Assembly (NCBI GenBank): GCA_040758475.1 | Contig: JBFLVN010000003.1 | Location: forward strand, 1-41,841 | Direction of reading: 5' to 3' | DNA length: 41,841 nt | Origin: JBFLVN01 sp040758475 | Lineage (GTDB): Bacteria; JAGRBM01 | Shown: piece after piece, positions 17,229 to 27,134 of the stretch | Position numbering within the stretch: the stretch's first letter is position 1 | Layout of the letters: each line of letters opens with the position of its first letter | Program-made: the position numbers and the translations under genes | Notes under the pieces: model-generated | Database searches by the model: none | The model's input: the letters and a program-made list of their open reading frames with translations, nothing else | Told to the model about the DNA's origin: nothing

Positions 17229-18845
17229 ATGCCCGTTCTTTCCATCATCTTGTTCCTCCCCTCGGTGACCGCCGTCGCGATCCTCCTTTTCGGCCGCGGC
17301 GAGTCGGGCGCATCCATTGCCCGGGCCCTCGCGCTCCTGGGTTCTGCGGCGGCTTTCCTTCTCTCGCTTACCCTCTGGGCCGGTTTCGACGCCGCGACCG
17401 CGCAAATGCAGTTCGCCGAAGCCTTCCGGTGGCTTCCCTCCTGGGGAATCTCCTACCGGCTCGGCGTCGATGGCATGTCGCTCCTCTACGTGATTCTCAC
17501 CACGTTCCTTACGCCCATCGTCGTCCTGGCGGGATTTTCTGCCGTCGAGCGGCGCGTCCCGCTCTACATGGCCTCGCTCCTTTTCCTCGAAACGGGGATG
17601 CTCGGCGCGTTCCTAGCGACCGATCTCGTCCTCTTCTACATTTTCTGGGAAGCCATGCTGATCCCCATGTACCTCCTCATCGGAGTCTGGGGCGGCGAGC
17701 GGAGAATCTACGCGGCGGTCAAGTTCTTCCTCTACACGATGGCCGGTTCCGTCCTCATGCTGCTCGCCATCGTGGCCCTGGCCTACTTGCACTACGAATC
17801 CTCGGGCGAAATTTCCTTTAACCTCGCCCACCTTCTTAGAACTTCCATCGCCTACGAGAATCAGCGCTGGCTCTTTGGCGCCTTTGCTTTCGCTTTCGCA
17901 ATCAAAGTCCCCCTCTTCCCGCTCCACACGTGGCTCCCCGACGCCCACGTGGAAGCGCCGACGGGGGGATCGGTCATCCTGGCGGGCGTTCTCCTCAAAC
18001 TGGGAACCTACGGCCTTGTCCGTTTCGCCTTCCCCCTCTTCCCGGCGGCGGCGGTCACTTTCGCCCCCTGGCTCTCGCTTTTAGCCGTGATCGGCGTGAT
18101 CTACGGGGCTCTCGTCGCCCTTGTGCAGCCCGACATTAAAAAGCTCGTCGCCTATTCGAGCGTCAGCCACCTGGGCTTTTGCGTTCTTGGCATCTGCGCC
18201 TTTACCCCCGAAGCCCTGGAGGGAGCGCTCTACCAGGGCCTAAACCACGGCCTTTCGACGGGCGCCCTCTTCCTCCTCGTGGGCGTTCTCTACGAGCGCC
18301 GCCACACGCGGGAGATCGCCCAGTTCGGCGGCCTCGCGAAAGTCATCCCTCTCTATGCCGCCGCCCTCGTGGCCGTGAGCCTCTCTTCCATCGCCCTGCC
18401 AGGGACCAACGGCTTCGTAGGCGAATTCCTGATTCTCCTTGGGACTTTCACGGGCAACGTGCCCAAGACGACTTACATGGCCGCCGGGGCGGCCCTTGGG
18501 GTCATCCTGGGCGCCGTCTACATGCTCTGGACCGTCCAGCGGGTGCTCTTCGGGCCCGTCACCCATGCCGTCAACGAAAAACTCCCGGACCTCACGAAGC
18601 GAGAGCAGTTCTATCTTGCGCCCGTGCTGGTTCTCATTTTCATAATGGGCGTCGTACCCGGGCCGTTCCTCAAGACGTTCAAGGCCAGTACGAAGGAATT
18701 CCTGGATCGCTTCAGCAAGACGGCCGTTCTGGCGAGCCTTCCGGAGGCGGATGCTTCCGGAAGAGCCCAGGTGAGCCAAATTCTTTCCAAATGGAAAGAA
18801 GATTCCCGAAGCGAAGTGGCCTCGGCCGATTCGGCTTCCAAGTAG
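17229..18845 (+). CDS. nuoM: NADH-quinone oxidoreductase subunit M (second copy)
   Basis: This is the middle antiporter-like subunit of complex I (538 residues from this start). Channel residues are in FYIFWEAMLIPMYLLIGVWGG, FAIKVPLFPLHTWLPDAH, PDIKKLVAYSSVSHLGF and FVGEFLILLGTF. Two in-frame ATGs exist, at 17223 and 17229. GAGGA (17218-17222) touches the first but is 6 bases from the second, so I prefer 17229. A hydrophilic C-terminal tail of about 50 residues, rich in Ser, Lys and Glu, extends beyond the last TM and is absent from NuoM1; its role is unknown. Confidence 0.94.
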   Translation: MPVLSIILFLPSVTAVAILLFGRGESGASIARALALLGSAAAFLLSLTLWAGFDAATAQMQFAEAFRWLPSWGISYRLGVDGMSLLYVILTTFLTPIVVLAGFSAVERRVPLYMASLLFLETGMLGAFLATDLVLFYIFWEAMLIPMYLLIGVWGGERRIYAAVKFFLYTMAGSVLMLLAIVALAYLHYESSGEISFNLAHLLRTSIAYENQRWLFGAFAFAFAIKVPLFPLHTWLPDAHVEAPTGGSVILAGVLLKLGTYGLVRFAFPLFPAAAVTFAPWLSLLAVIGVIYGALVALVQPDIKKLVAYSSVSHLGFCVLGICAFTPEALEGALYQGLNHGLSTGALFLLVGVLYERRHTREIAQFGGLAKVIPLYAAALVAVSLSSIALPGTNGFVGEFLILLGTFTGNVPKTTYMAAGAALGVILGAVYMLWTVQRVLFGPVTHAVNEKLPDLTKREQFYLAPVLVLIFIMGVVPGPFLKTFKASTKEFLDRFSKTAVLASLPEADASGRAQVSQILSKWKEDSRSEVASADSASK

Positions 18846-18857
18846 GACAAAAGCACC

Positions 18858-20354
18858 GTGAACGACCTTCACCTGTTCGCCATCTATCCGCAAATCACCC
18901 TGGGCCTCGGGGCCCTTCTGGTCCTTGGCGAAGGGCTCGTCTTCGGGAAGAACCGGCACGGCCTTTTCCTCATTACGACTCTCGTGGCGGCCACCTTCTC
19001 CCTGGCTTTCACCATTCTTTCCTGGAAAACGACGGCCAATGCCTTCGCCGGGGCGGTCATCCTCGATCCCACCGTATCGGCCCTGCTCGCTATCGTTTCC
19101 GTGTGCACCCTCCTCGGTGCTCTCTGCTCCCCGGCTTACGCTAACCGGCACGGCTTTGAACCGGCCAACTACTACACCCTTTTGCTCTTCTCTGCCTGCG
19201 GCATGGCGTTCCTGGTTTCCTCGAACGATCTCGCCATGGCCTTCGTCTCCCTCGAAACCCTTTCCGTGTGCGTCTACGCCCTTACCGGCTACCGGACCCG
19301 GCAGGACGCTTCGACTGAAGGAGCGGTCAAATACTTCCTCCTCGGCGCCTTCGCGACGGGATTCCTCCTTTATGGGATTTCGTTCCTCTACGGGGCCACG
19401 GGAAGCACCAATTTTTCCGAAATCGCCACCCGTTTTGCCGCCGGGAACATGGGCCCCGAATCCAAATTCGCCGTGATCGGCGTGGGCCTTCTCCTCGTGG
19501 GGCTTTCCTTCAAGGTGGGCGCCGTCCCGTTCCACATGTGGGTGCCGGACGTCTACCAGGGGGCACCGACACCCATAACGGCGTTCATGTCCGTGGCCGT
19601 GAAAGCGTCCGCCTTTGGGTTTTTGGTCCGCCTCCTCCCCCACACGCTCATGGGCCTCTCGGATTCCTGGGTGCCGATCCTCTCGGCTCTCGCGCTTCTG
19701 ACGATGATCGGGGGAAATCTCCTGGCCCTGGCGCAGCGGAACCTCAAGCGTCTGCTCGCTTATTCGAGCGTCGCCCACGCCGGTTATCTTTTGCTTGGCG
19801 TCGCAAGCGCCTCAAAGCTTCCCGATCAGGCCGACGCGGCCATTCTCTACTATCTTCTCGTCTACAGCTTCATGAACGTGGGGGCTTTTGCGGTTCTTCT
19901 GACCCTCAACTCTCCGGCAAGGGAGCGGAACAATCTCTCCGATCTCGCCGGATTATCCGAAAGCCACCCCCTCCTGGCCGCGCTTCTTTCCCTTTTCATG
20001 CTGGCGTTGGCGGGAATCCCTCCGACCGGGGGATTTACCGCCAAGTTCTATCTCTTCGGGGCCGCCCTGCGGGCGGGATACACGACGCTCGCGGTCCTCG
20101 GTATTCTCTCGTCCGTCATTGGGGCGTTTTACTACCTGCGGGTCGTCGTGGCCCTCTACATGGAATCCCCCACCCGACCGGTTAGTAACGATCCAGCCGC
20201 CTCTGCCATGGCTCCCCGCGGCCTAGCCCTCGCCTTCGCCGTCCTTCTTTGCGCGGTCCTCAGCGTGGAACTGGGGCTCCAATCCCTCCCGGGGCTTGGC
20301 ATCTTCCCGAGCTACCTCGAAGGGCTTACCGACTTCCTCGTCGCAACGCGATAA
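18858..20354 (+). CDS. nuoN: NADH-quinone oxidoreductase subunit N (second copy)
   Basis: This is an antiporter-like complex I membrane subunit (498 residues). Family motifs are FVSLETLSVCVYALTGYRTR, EGAVKYFLLGAF, SFKVGAVPFHMWVPDVYQG, NLKRLLAYSSVAHAGYLLLG and GGFTAKFYLFGAAL. It starts at GTG 18858, 12 bases after nuoM2, with a weak AGGAC upstream. It ends the nuo region. The gap to the convergent pilY1 has a hairpin at 20394-20413, but on this strand its stem has an A-C mismatch and no T-run follows. Confidence 0.95.
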   Translation: MNDLHLFAIYPQITLGLGALLVLGEGLVFGKNRHGLFLITTLVAATFSLAFTILSWKTTANAFAGAVILDPTVSALLAIVSVCTLLGALCSPAYANRHGFEPANYYTLLLFSACGMAFLVSSNDLAMAFVSLETLSVCVYALTGYRTRQDASTEGAVKYFLLGAFATGFLLYGISFLYGATGSTNFSEIATRFAAGNMGPESKFAVIGVGLLLVGLSFKVGAVPFHMWVPDVYQGAPTPITAFMSVAVKASAFGFLVRLLPHTLMGLSDSWVPILSALALLTMIGGNLLALAQRNLKRLLAYSSVAHAGYLLLGVASASKLPDQADAAILYYLLVYSFMNVGAFAVLLTLNSPARERNNLSDLAGLSESHPLLAALLSLFMLALAGIPPTGGFTAKFYLFGAALRAGYTTLAVLGILSSVIGAFYYLRVVVALYMESPTRPVSNDPAASAMAPRGLALAFAVLLCAVLSVELGLQSLPGLGIFPSYLEGLTDFLVATR

Positions 20355-20384
20355 GCCAGAAACGCCCTCTCTTTGTGAAACCCC

Positions 20385-20413
20385 GAAAAACAACGGACCC
20401 CTTTCGGGGCCCG
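20385..20413 (-). terminator. Intrinsic terminator after pilY1
   Basis: Read on the minus strand, CGGGCCCC-GAAA-GGGGTCCG forms an 8-pair stem (one G-U wobble) closed by a GNRA tetraloop, followed by TTGTTTTTC. It begins 34 bases after the pilY1 stop. On the plus strand the wobble becomes an A-C mismatch and there is no T-run, so it serves the pilus operon rather than nuoN2. Confidence 0.8.
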
Positions 20414-20446
20414 CTGGAGGAAGGAGATTTCCGGGAAAAGCCGATG

Positions 20447-23400
20447 TCAATTGGTACCCTGCAACTCACCCACGCCAAAGACGTCTACCCAGTGGAGGAT
20501 GCGCCGGTCGCGGGCAATCTCGCTAATCTTGCCAGTGCCAAACGACTCGTTGCCATCCTTGCTCGTGGCGCGGACGGTCATGGGGCGGCCGTCCGGCCCG
20601 AGGATCAGCGGCGGCGAGGGCTTGTCGCCTTCCACAATTTCCAAGACATCGAAACTGCTCTGGCCCGGTTCCGGAACCAGACCACAGCAAACCGCCGGTC
20701 CGGCGATAAAGCGGCTGCTGCCGTTGGAGCATCCCGCGGCGCCCGGGCGGTAAGTGGTCACGAAAAAGCGGCCGTTAATGATAAGCGGGGTCGACAAGAT
20801 TTTTTCCCCTTGCTCCGGCAAGGCGAATGGGAATTTGTCATCGATCGCCTCGCCCAGGGCACGGAAGCTGGAATCGGTGCTGTTTTTCATTTCATCGCAC
20901 GTAAAATCCCTCGCGACGTCATCCGGATCGGTGAAACCGCAAGAGCTGGCGTCGGGATCGTTGATAGCGAAAAGGTAATCCTGAGACGTTGTATTATTCG
21001 GATCCGTCAAATCACCCGTGCCCCAGATCAAATTGACGAAACCGTTACAATCGAAGGTCGCCGCCGGGGCATAAGAAATGGGGCGCCGGAAAGTCTCCCC
21101 GCCTTGGTCGACGAAGGCGACGGCCGGATCGAACAACAAGCAGGGAGAAGCGGGCTTGCCGCCATCGTCCCCGGCTCCCTGAACGGGATTCCCTTCCGCG
21201 TTGGTACGCCAATCGTTGACGTCCGGGCTGTACGTCAATATCTTCCAAAGCCGTCCTTCCATGTCGCCGAAAATCACGTTGTCGATCGTTCCGTCCGTCC
21301 CACGATCGAGGGCCAGCAGGTCCCCCGGTACGGAATTGTGTTTGTGCCGGATGTCGTCGGGATTGTTCGGATCGCCATTCGGATCGTCGAAGAGCTTGAC
21401 GTTCTGAACCAAGCGGCCCGTTTCGACGTCGTAGAACAATATCCAATTCCCGATCCCCGGTTGGCCGGAATCGTCCCCGACGGTATCCGTGGCCGGCAGA
21501 ATCTCGTTACCGCTCGAGTCAACACACTCGAGTTCGCCATTGCCGTCCAGATCGATGTAATCGAAACAGGCCGCCGGATTGACGGCGATCGGGTCGCCGT
21601 CGGAACGGGTCCCGTTGAATCCGGCGCCCGTGGCCATCAGCCAGCGGGTGGCGGGGTCCGCGCCATCCCAAAAGATCCGGTACGTTCCCAGATTGGGCTT
21701 GGAGAAAGTCCGGCCCATGGCAGGATGGGTCACCTGCCAGAGAAGCTCCGGCTGCGTGGGATCGGTGATCTTCAAGGCGACGTAACTGAACCCACCGGAC
21801 CGCTGACCGAAGATCAGGACCGTCTCGAAGCTGTCGCTATCCCGGAAATAGACCGTCTGCGCCGTGGGGCTGCCGTCCACGGTAAAGACGACACCGCTCG
21901 GCAGGGACGGTATGCGCAAGATGGCCTCGTAAGGCATAAAGCCCCAGATTTCATCCCCCTGCTCCGGAGCACCCTCGGGGTCGCTGAGGTAAAACGCGTG
22001 CATGAAGCCGTCCTGGGCCCCGACGAAAATGACGTCCGGGTCGGCCGCCCTCTGGTTAATGAAATCGAAATACTTATCGCCCGCCCCTACCCGGAAATCG
22101 AAAAATGGCGGCTCCATAATCGCGGGAGTCGAATTGACGATCGGCCCCAGAGACCATTTTTTCGGGGAGCCGTTGGAAAACGTAATCGTTTCCGCTGTTC
22201 CGTCCTCGTCCCGGATAAATTGAATGAGGCGGGTAATATCGAAATCGGTGGTGCTGGAGGTCGACACGGGGATACTGGTTATCGACGAGATGTCGTTGCC
22301 AGCGGCGGAAATCGTGAAATCCTTGACACCCAGCACAGGGGAAGGAGGGATGGGAGGAGGGTCGAGAATCGCCCCCTTCGAAGGATCGTTCGCGTCGACG
22401 GGGGGAGCCTGGAAGGGCTCGTCGAGAGCCACATAGAGCCGGCGGCCGCCGGTTTTCGCCGTCAATATTTCTCCAGCATCAAATACGTCTTGGGGAATCG
22501 TGCCGCTTCCCGCGGCATCGTTAATGGCCTCGAACGTGAAACCCTGCAAATGGCCGCGCCACCAGATTTCGCCCGGCACGACCTCGAAATACCCGTCGAT
22601 CTCCAGGTTTTCGGAAAAATTCGAAGAGGTCGCTACGAAAGCCGGTTCCGCCCGCGTGTGAGAACCCTCAATGGCGCATCCAACGGCGCGCCGCAAGCCT
22701 TCGCGGAGGGCGTCGGCATCCGTGCCGAGGTACGCTTCGCCACCGTCTCCGTTGGGCTTGCAGTCGTCGGTCGCATCGGGAGTGGCGTCCGTTCCGCCGT
22801 ACCGGCCCCACTGGTTGCCTTCAAAAACCAGCCGGTTGGGCTCCACGTCCGGGCCACCGTAGCAATAGGAAGAGCTGTTGGAGTTCGTCTCGGCCGGATC
22901 GCAAGGGGCGAAGAGCGCGACGAACGTGGGAATTCCGCGGAAATCCACCTTCTCTGGCTCCGTAAAGTCCGAGGCCAGATATTGGCTCCGCCGAATGGCC
23001 GATGCGATAGCCTGACGACGAAGATGCTGTTCGGTCACATCCCTTGGAACGCCGGGGCCCGGAAGGTTGCCCGTGGGACAAACGCCCGCGCAACCCCATC
23101 CGCTCGTCTCCTCGCCGTCGGTCAAGAGAATGATGAACGTCCGGCGGCACGCGAAAGATGGATCGCATCCCGCGTTGCCCGGACAAGGCTTGATAGCGGG
23201 CGCGCTAAATTGGTTGAGGCAAAGGTTCGAGTATGAAGCGCGCACTTGCCCGGCAATGAGAGGGATGTCTGAATCCTCGGGAATGCTCGCCACGTCCGCC
23301 AGAGCCGAGTTCATGGCCGAAGAACCGATGATCCAGCACCCCGCGTCCCGCATGGCTTGGCCCGTGGGCGTCCCGCCATTAGCGCTCTGGGCGAGAATGG

Positions 23401-24223
23401 TGGACTCGAGGCCCGGATTGTCGTCGTTGCTGAACGTCGTAGTCCCTTGACCATTTGGAAAGTTGAGAGCCGAAGTGCCACTGTTCGGAGAGCCGCTGTA
23501 GACGCCGACGGCGAAATTAACGAGGGACCCGAAGACGTCGATGATGCCGTCCAGCGAATCCGTACTATCAGACGGAAGATAGGGCTGCACGAGATAAGGC
23601 TGGGACAAAGGAGCGGTCGTTATCCTGTCGTAACACCGGCGGGTCGAGTTGTTGCCCGGCCGATAATAAATCCAGTTATTGCTAGTGCAATAAGACGACG
23701 TGCAAGAACTATTTGGACCGCACTTGAGCGTTCCAAAGCACAGGCCGCCAGCGGATCCGCCGGGGCACGAACTCGTTTTCTCGCAAAGTCCCAAAGACGC
23801 ATTGTAGGAGTAGGTCGAGGGGCACGCGCGGCATTCGGCGGGGGTGGGGGGGCTCGTGTAGGTGTACCCCGCGGCACATCCCCGGCACTCGCCCGGAGGA
23901 TCGAAATTCGAATACCCGGCGGGGCAACTCTGGCTTTGGCTACCCGTCCCGTACCGTCCCGTCAGAATCTTCTTGGCTGCCTTGAGCCGGGTCCGCATCT
24001 GGCCGTCCATCACCTGAAAATCCCAATTCATGCTCCCCGACGTATCGATGACGAAGAAGATGTTGGGCTCCACTTCCGTGCTGGCGTAAAAAGGCACCTC
24101 CGCCTGGGCCCCAGCGTCGCGCGGGAAACAGGCGATGGCAAAACCCGCCAAAAGCCAGAGGAACGCCCAGGAGCCCGGGAACCAGTTCGTGAATCTCCAA
24201 GTGGCCGTTTCATGCTTCTTCAT
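20447..24223 (-). CDS. pilY1: PilY1-type pilus tip protein with VWA domain
   Basis: This is a secreted type IV pilus tip adhesin and assembly factor (1,258 residues). A signal peptide with basic start and hydrophobic core ends near AGAQA (residue 41). A von Willebrand A domain follows, with MIDAS residues D60, S62 and S64 (DTSGS), T285 (GGTPTG) and D369 (LLTDGEE). Twelve cysteines lie between residues 100 and 197, inside the VWA domain. The C-terminal half (about 690-1255) opens with SLGPIVNSTPAI and is the PilY1/PilC beta-propeller; DRGTDGTIDNVIFGDMEG resembles the calcium loop of P. aeruginosa PilY1. ATG 24223 has GGAG 8 bases upstream. It is last in fimT-pilV-pilW-pilX-pilY1, the order found in P. 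aeruginosa. Confidence 0.92.
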   Translation of the reverse strand: MKKHETATWRFTNWFPGSWAFLWLLAGFAIACFPRDAGAQAEVPFYASTEVEPNIFFVIDTSGSMNWDFQVMDGQMRTRLKAAKKILTGRYGTGSQSQSCPAGYSNFDPPGECRGCAAGYTYTSPPTPAECRACPSTYSYNASLGLCEKTSSCPGGSAGGLCFGTLKCGPNSSCTSSYCTSNNWIYYRPGNNSTRRCYDRITTAPLSQPYLVQPYLPSDSTDSLDGIIDVFGSLVNFAVGVYSGSPNSGTSALNFPNGQGTTTFSNDDNPGLESTILAQSANGGTPTGQAMRDAGCWIIGSSAMNSALADVASIPEDSDIPLIAGQVRASYSNLCLNQFSAPAIKPCPGNAGCDPSFACRRTFIILLTDGEETSGWGCAGVCPTGNLPGPGVPRDVTEQHLRRQAIASAIRRSQYLASDFTEPEKVDFRGIPTFVALFAPCDPAETNSNSSSYCYGGPDVEPNRLVFEGNQWGRYGGTDATPDATDDCKPNGDGGEAYLGTDADALREGLRRAVGCAIEGSHTRAEPAFVATSSNFSENLEIDGYFEVVPGEIWWRGHLQGFTFEAINDAAGSGTIPQDVFDAGEILTAKTGGRRLYVALDEPFQAPPVDANDPSKGAILDPPPIPPSPVLGVKDFTISAAGNDISSITSIPVSTSSTTDFDITRLIQFIRDEDGTAETITFSNGSPKKWSLGPIVNSTPAIMEPPFFDFRVGAGDKYFDFINQRAADPDVIFVGAQDGFMHAFYLSDPEGAPEQGDEIWGFMPYEAILRIPSLPSGVVFTVDGSPTAQTVYFRDSDSFETVLIFGQRSGGFSYVALKITDPTQPELLWQVTHPAMGRTFSKPNLGTYRIFWDGADPATRWLMATGAGFNGTRSDGDPIAVNPAACFDYIDLDGNGELECVDSSGNEILPATDTVGDDSGQPGIGNWILFYDVETGRLVQNVKLFDDPNGDPNNPDDIRHKHNSVPGDLLALDRGTDGTIDNVIFGDMEGRLWKILTYSPDVNDWRTNAEGNPVQGAGDDGGKPASPCLLFDPAVAFVDQGGETFRRPISYAPAATFDCNGFVNLIWGTGDLTDPNNTTSQDYLFAINDPDASSCGFTDPDDVARDFTCDEMKNSTDSSFRALGEAIDDKFPFALPEQGEKILSTPLIINGRFFVTTYRPGAAGCSNGSSRFIAGPAVCCGLVPEPGQSSFDVLEIVEGDKPSPPLILGPDGRPMTVRATSKDGNESFGTGKISEIARDRRILHWVDVFGVGELQGTN

Positions 24224-24256
24224 AAACCGATCTCCATTCCTCGACTTAAAGATGAA

Positions 24257-24925
24257 TCAACGTACGTTGCCCCGGCCTTTGCCTGCGATCACCGCTTCAA
24301 CTTCCGAAATATCAATATAATGATTCAAATACCGGGAAGAACACACAGGCAGGTCCGCAACCACGATGCGCACCCCGAAATACCGCTTGTCCGTTTGGGG
24401 GTCGGTTCCGGCCTGCTGCCCGACGATGGAGCCGAGAGGAGTAAAAGGCGTGTGCGCCGCCATGGCGATGGCACGGGTCGTCCGGCACTCGATATCCGGA
24501 TCGGGGGGCGTACCCGGAGGATAAGTGTATATAGCGTCGGCCCCCACGCAGGGGGGGCGCGTGAAAGGACTTATGCAGTTCATGTCGTCATTCGGCAATG
24601 AGGCGTCAAAATTGACCCATGCCACGCCCATTGTGTTACACGGCTCAGACGAATCGTCTGAGTAGACCCTGTCCGATACCTTCATGATTGTTCTCGCATC
24701 CAATTGCTCCATGACGTACCGCGCCACCTGGTCCATGCAATTGGCCCGCGCGAGGGAGTGAGCGCTGGCCCTGGCAGCGGCCATTTCCACGCCACTGCTC
24801 GAAAGGCCGGCCATGGCGAGAGCGCTGATCGCCGCAAGGCAGAGCACCGCGATGATCAGGGCGATGCCGCGGTCACCGATATGGAAGCAGTTGGAATGAA
24901 ATTTTTTTAGAAATGGCGAGTTCAT
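24257..24925 (-). CDS. pilX: PilX-like minor pilin
   Basis: This is a minor component of the type IV pilus, probably part of the priming complex with PilV, PilW and PilY1 (222 residues). After about 19 residues comes RGIALIIAVLCLAAISALAM, matching the PilX N-terminal family in which the hydrophobic helix follows a Gly. The cleavage site lacks the usual Phe at +1, as is common in PilX proteins. Six or more cysteines lie in the C-terminal domain. GGAG sits 7 bases before the ATG. It is 11 bases after pilW and 33 before pilY1. The assignment rests on the N-terminus and gene order. Confidence 0.82.
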   Translation of the reverse strand: MNSPFLKKFHSNCFHIGDRGIALIIAVLCLAAISALAMAGLSSSGVEMAAARASAHSLARANCMDQVARYVMEQLDARTIMKVSDRVYSDDSSEPCNTMGVAWVNFDASLPNDDMNCISPFTRPPCVGADAIYTYPPGTPPDPDIECRTTRAIAMAAHTPFTPLGSIVGQQAGTDPQTDKRYFGVRIVVADLPVCSSRYLNHYIDISEVEAVIAGKGRGNVR

Positions 24926-24936
24926 AGAATGCTCCG

Positions 24937-26466
24937 CTATTGGATGAATTGAACGTTCTGCTCCAGTGGCTGATAAGAGGTGTTCATGTTCCGAAGGGCA
25001 AAATACTGCCGGACGATCCTGCGAAAGCGTTTTCCATCTTTGTCATCGGGAGGGTAGACGTCGCGATTTCCTATTTTGACGAGTTCGTTCTTAGCCCCCG
25101 TATCGTCGCTGTAGAAACTTCCATAATCCACGAATGCGGATGCGCGCAGGGAGAGACGGATGCCTTTCAAATAATTACCAATGGGAACATTCTCGGCGCA
25201 CCAAAGCCCCTCGCAAGCGTGAGCGGGGAGCGTGCCATTGAGCAAATCGTCCCGTCCCCGCATCCCGACCGCCTGCGGATTGTCCTCGGAAAAGTTTATC
25301 TTGGAGGCGGGGTCATCTTTAAAATAATACTCGACCTGAAAATCCTCCACGTCTTCCGATAAAATCTGCGCGTCTTGGTTGAGCGTCGTCGGCGGGGCCG
25401 TGTAGGTAAGCGTCGCGAGAGCCGGCCTCTTCAACGTCGCCGGAAGGATCCCGTCACCGGGATTGGTGATGAACAGCGTCTGCATTTCGACCAGCATGGC
25501 TGTAAAACATCCATTAATTGGTTCGTTCGTCGTGGCACGCGGAATGCAACCCAAGGTAGCATTACCCCTACCATATCTCTCTATAGAGGCCGCATCCTTC
25601 CGTAACTGGTATGTGCGCTGAAGGTTGCCCTGTTCCGCATCCGGATAATAGCGAGTGTACCCCGACACCAGAGAGAGCGACTGAAGCCACCGGTTGAAAG
25701 GGTTTTGAGGTTCCTCGGTATAATTCACAAGATACATGAAACTGTTTCCCGGAGCAGCGAAGAGAATAGGCTTGCCTCTTACACGGACCATCTCGTATTG
25801 GGAACACTCTCCTTTTTCGCCTTGCTCGTTTATGGCTACACAGCTTAGAGAATCAGGGGTTTTGATAAGAAGGAGAGCATTGTCCCAGAGTTCCTCTCCG
25901 GCAGGCTCCCAGTTTCCCGGCGCAAGGGGGCTCGGCTCGACAGAAGAAAAGTATCCCGAGAAGAAAGGGTACGGCTTCCCGGGGGGAACAGCACCGCGGG
26001 TCGCATCTTGCAATTTGAAATCCAAGAGAATCTGATGGGCGTTCCGGTCGTCCCAGACAACCCGCGCCAAGCGGTTGTGCTTGCTGAAAACGAAAGTCAG
26101 TTGATCGGGCTTGGTCAATCCGCCATCGCTAGTCCCGCCCGCAAGAATGCTCAAAGCCCCGTTCCCTCCGTAAGTGGACGTCACGTCCAACGGAATAAGG
26201 GCGTATCCCGGAGAAGAAGAAGGCCGATTTGGCGAAAACAACTGCCCCGCCCCCATCCGGGAAACGTTGACCCCCGCGTACTCCATGGCGAGGCGTGCCG
26301 TTTGGTTCACATCCGAAATACGGCGCGAGGCCTTCGCCGCCGAATGCATCCACTGCCCCATGAATCCGGCCGCCGCGGCCATGAAAATGGAAAAAACCCC
26401 CAAGCTCACCATGAGTTCAAGAAGGGTGAATCCAGCTTCTTGTCTTCGCAACCACTTCGTAAACAC
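24937..26466 (-). CDS. pilW: PilW-like minor pilin
   Basis: This prepilin-type protein of the minor pilin complex has 509 residues, longer than the roughly 270-350 typical of PilW. The class III signal is EAG-FTLLELMVSLGVFSIF, with the cleavage Gly at residue 12, Phe at +1 and Glu at +5, processed by PilD. The rest is a large periplasmic domain with few cysteines and no recognised catalytic motif. It starts at GTG 26466 with GGGAG 9 bases upstream. Its position between pilV and pilX and the N-terminal helix support the name. Confidence 0.85.
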   Translation of the reverse strand: MFTKWLRRQEAGFTLLELMVSLGVFSIFMAAAAGFMGQWMHSAAKASRRISDVNQTARLAMEYAGVNVSRMGAGQLFSPNRPSSSPGYALIPLDVTSTYGGNGALSILAGGTSDGGLTKPDQLTFVFSKHNRLARVVWDDRNAHQILLDFKLQDATRGAVPPGKPYPFFSGYFSSVEPSPLAPGNWEPAGEELWDNALLLIKTPDSLSCVAINEQGEKGECSQYEMVRVRGKPILFAAPGNSFMYLVNYTEEPQNPFNRWLQSLSLVSGYTRYYPDAEQGNLQRTYQLRKDAASIERYGRGNATLGCIPRATTNEPINGCFTAMLVEMQTLFITNPGDGILPATLKRPALATLTYTAPPTTLNQDAQILSEDVEDFQVEYYFKDDPASKINFSEDNPQAVGMRGRDDLLNGTLPAHACEGLWCAENVPIGNYLKGIRLSLRASAFVDYGSFYSDDTGAKNELVKIGNRDVYPPDDKDGKRFRRIVRQYFALRNMNTSYQPLEQNVQFIQ

Positions 26467-26497
26467 GGCTTGGTTCTCCCTTTTCGTTCCAATGGGC

Positions 26498-27103
26498 CTA
26501 CTGGCAACCGACCACGCACCGGTCCATCACCATGACGTTGATGGGCTGCGTGCTGATAATCTGGTATTCCCCTCCCGCGGGGTTGACGTCCTGAACGAGG
26601 AAAGCGTTGCCCACCATCCGGTAACCGTTGGGCATGCGCACGTCCGTTTGCGCGCCCGCACGCCTTCCAACCGGGCAAAAAGCGAATAAATTGTACTGAA
26701 TGATGACACCCTCACCGCTCGGAGGAGAAACATTCTCGATGCTCTCCGGATTGGCGAGAATCTTTTTGAGGCTGCCCCCACCGTCTGGCTTGGTGATGTC
26801 TCCCACCGTAAGAGGGGTCAGATCACCGGTTACTCCCAAGCAGCTTGGAAACGGCGGGAATTCGCCGGGTATTTCGTCCCGGCCCATGCCCTGAAGGCGC
26901 TCGATCCAATCCCCTACCAGGGGGACCATGATGCTCGCCTTATAGGCCCGGTTGTTCTGCCGATGGGCGGTAACATGAGCAAGGGTCGCGGACAGAGCGC
27001 CGACGCCAAGAAGGGCGATGGCGAGCATAACCTCGATCAAAGTGAATCCGCCCTGACGGGCGCCATCCGGGCACCGGGGGTCTCGTTGAAAGGAGCAGTT
27101 CAT
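26498..27103 (-). CDS. pilV: PilV-like minor pilin
   Basis: This is a prepilin of 201 residues with a class III leader ending in QGG-FTLIEVMLAIALLGVGAL; Glu is at +5. Its C-terminal domain has paired cysteines (near CPVGRR and the final CVVGCQ). I chose ATG 27103 over the in-frame GTG at 27109 because GGAG lies 8 bases before the ATG but only 2 before the GTG. It sits 31 bases after fimT and 31 before pilW. Minor pilins of this kind prime pilus assembly and place PilY1 at the tip. Confidence 0.87.
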   Translation of the reverse strand: MNCSFQRDPRCPDGARQGGFTLIEVMLAIALLGVGALSATLAHVTAHRQNNRAYKASIMVPLVGDWIERLQGMGRDEIPGEFPPFPSCLGVTGDLTPLTVGDITKPDGGGSLKKILANPESIENVSPPSGEGVIIQYNLFAFCPVGRRAGAQTDVRMPNGYRMVGNAFLVQDVNPAGGEYQIISTQPINVMVMDRCVVGCQ

Positions 27104-27134
27104 GTTCACATCTCCACCAAACCAGCCAGGCGGG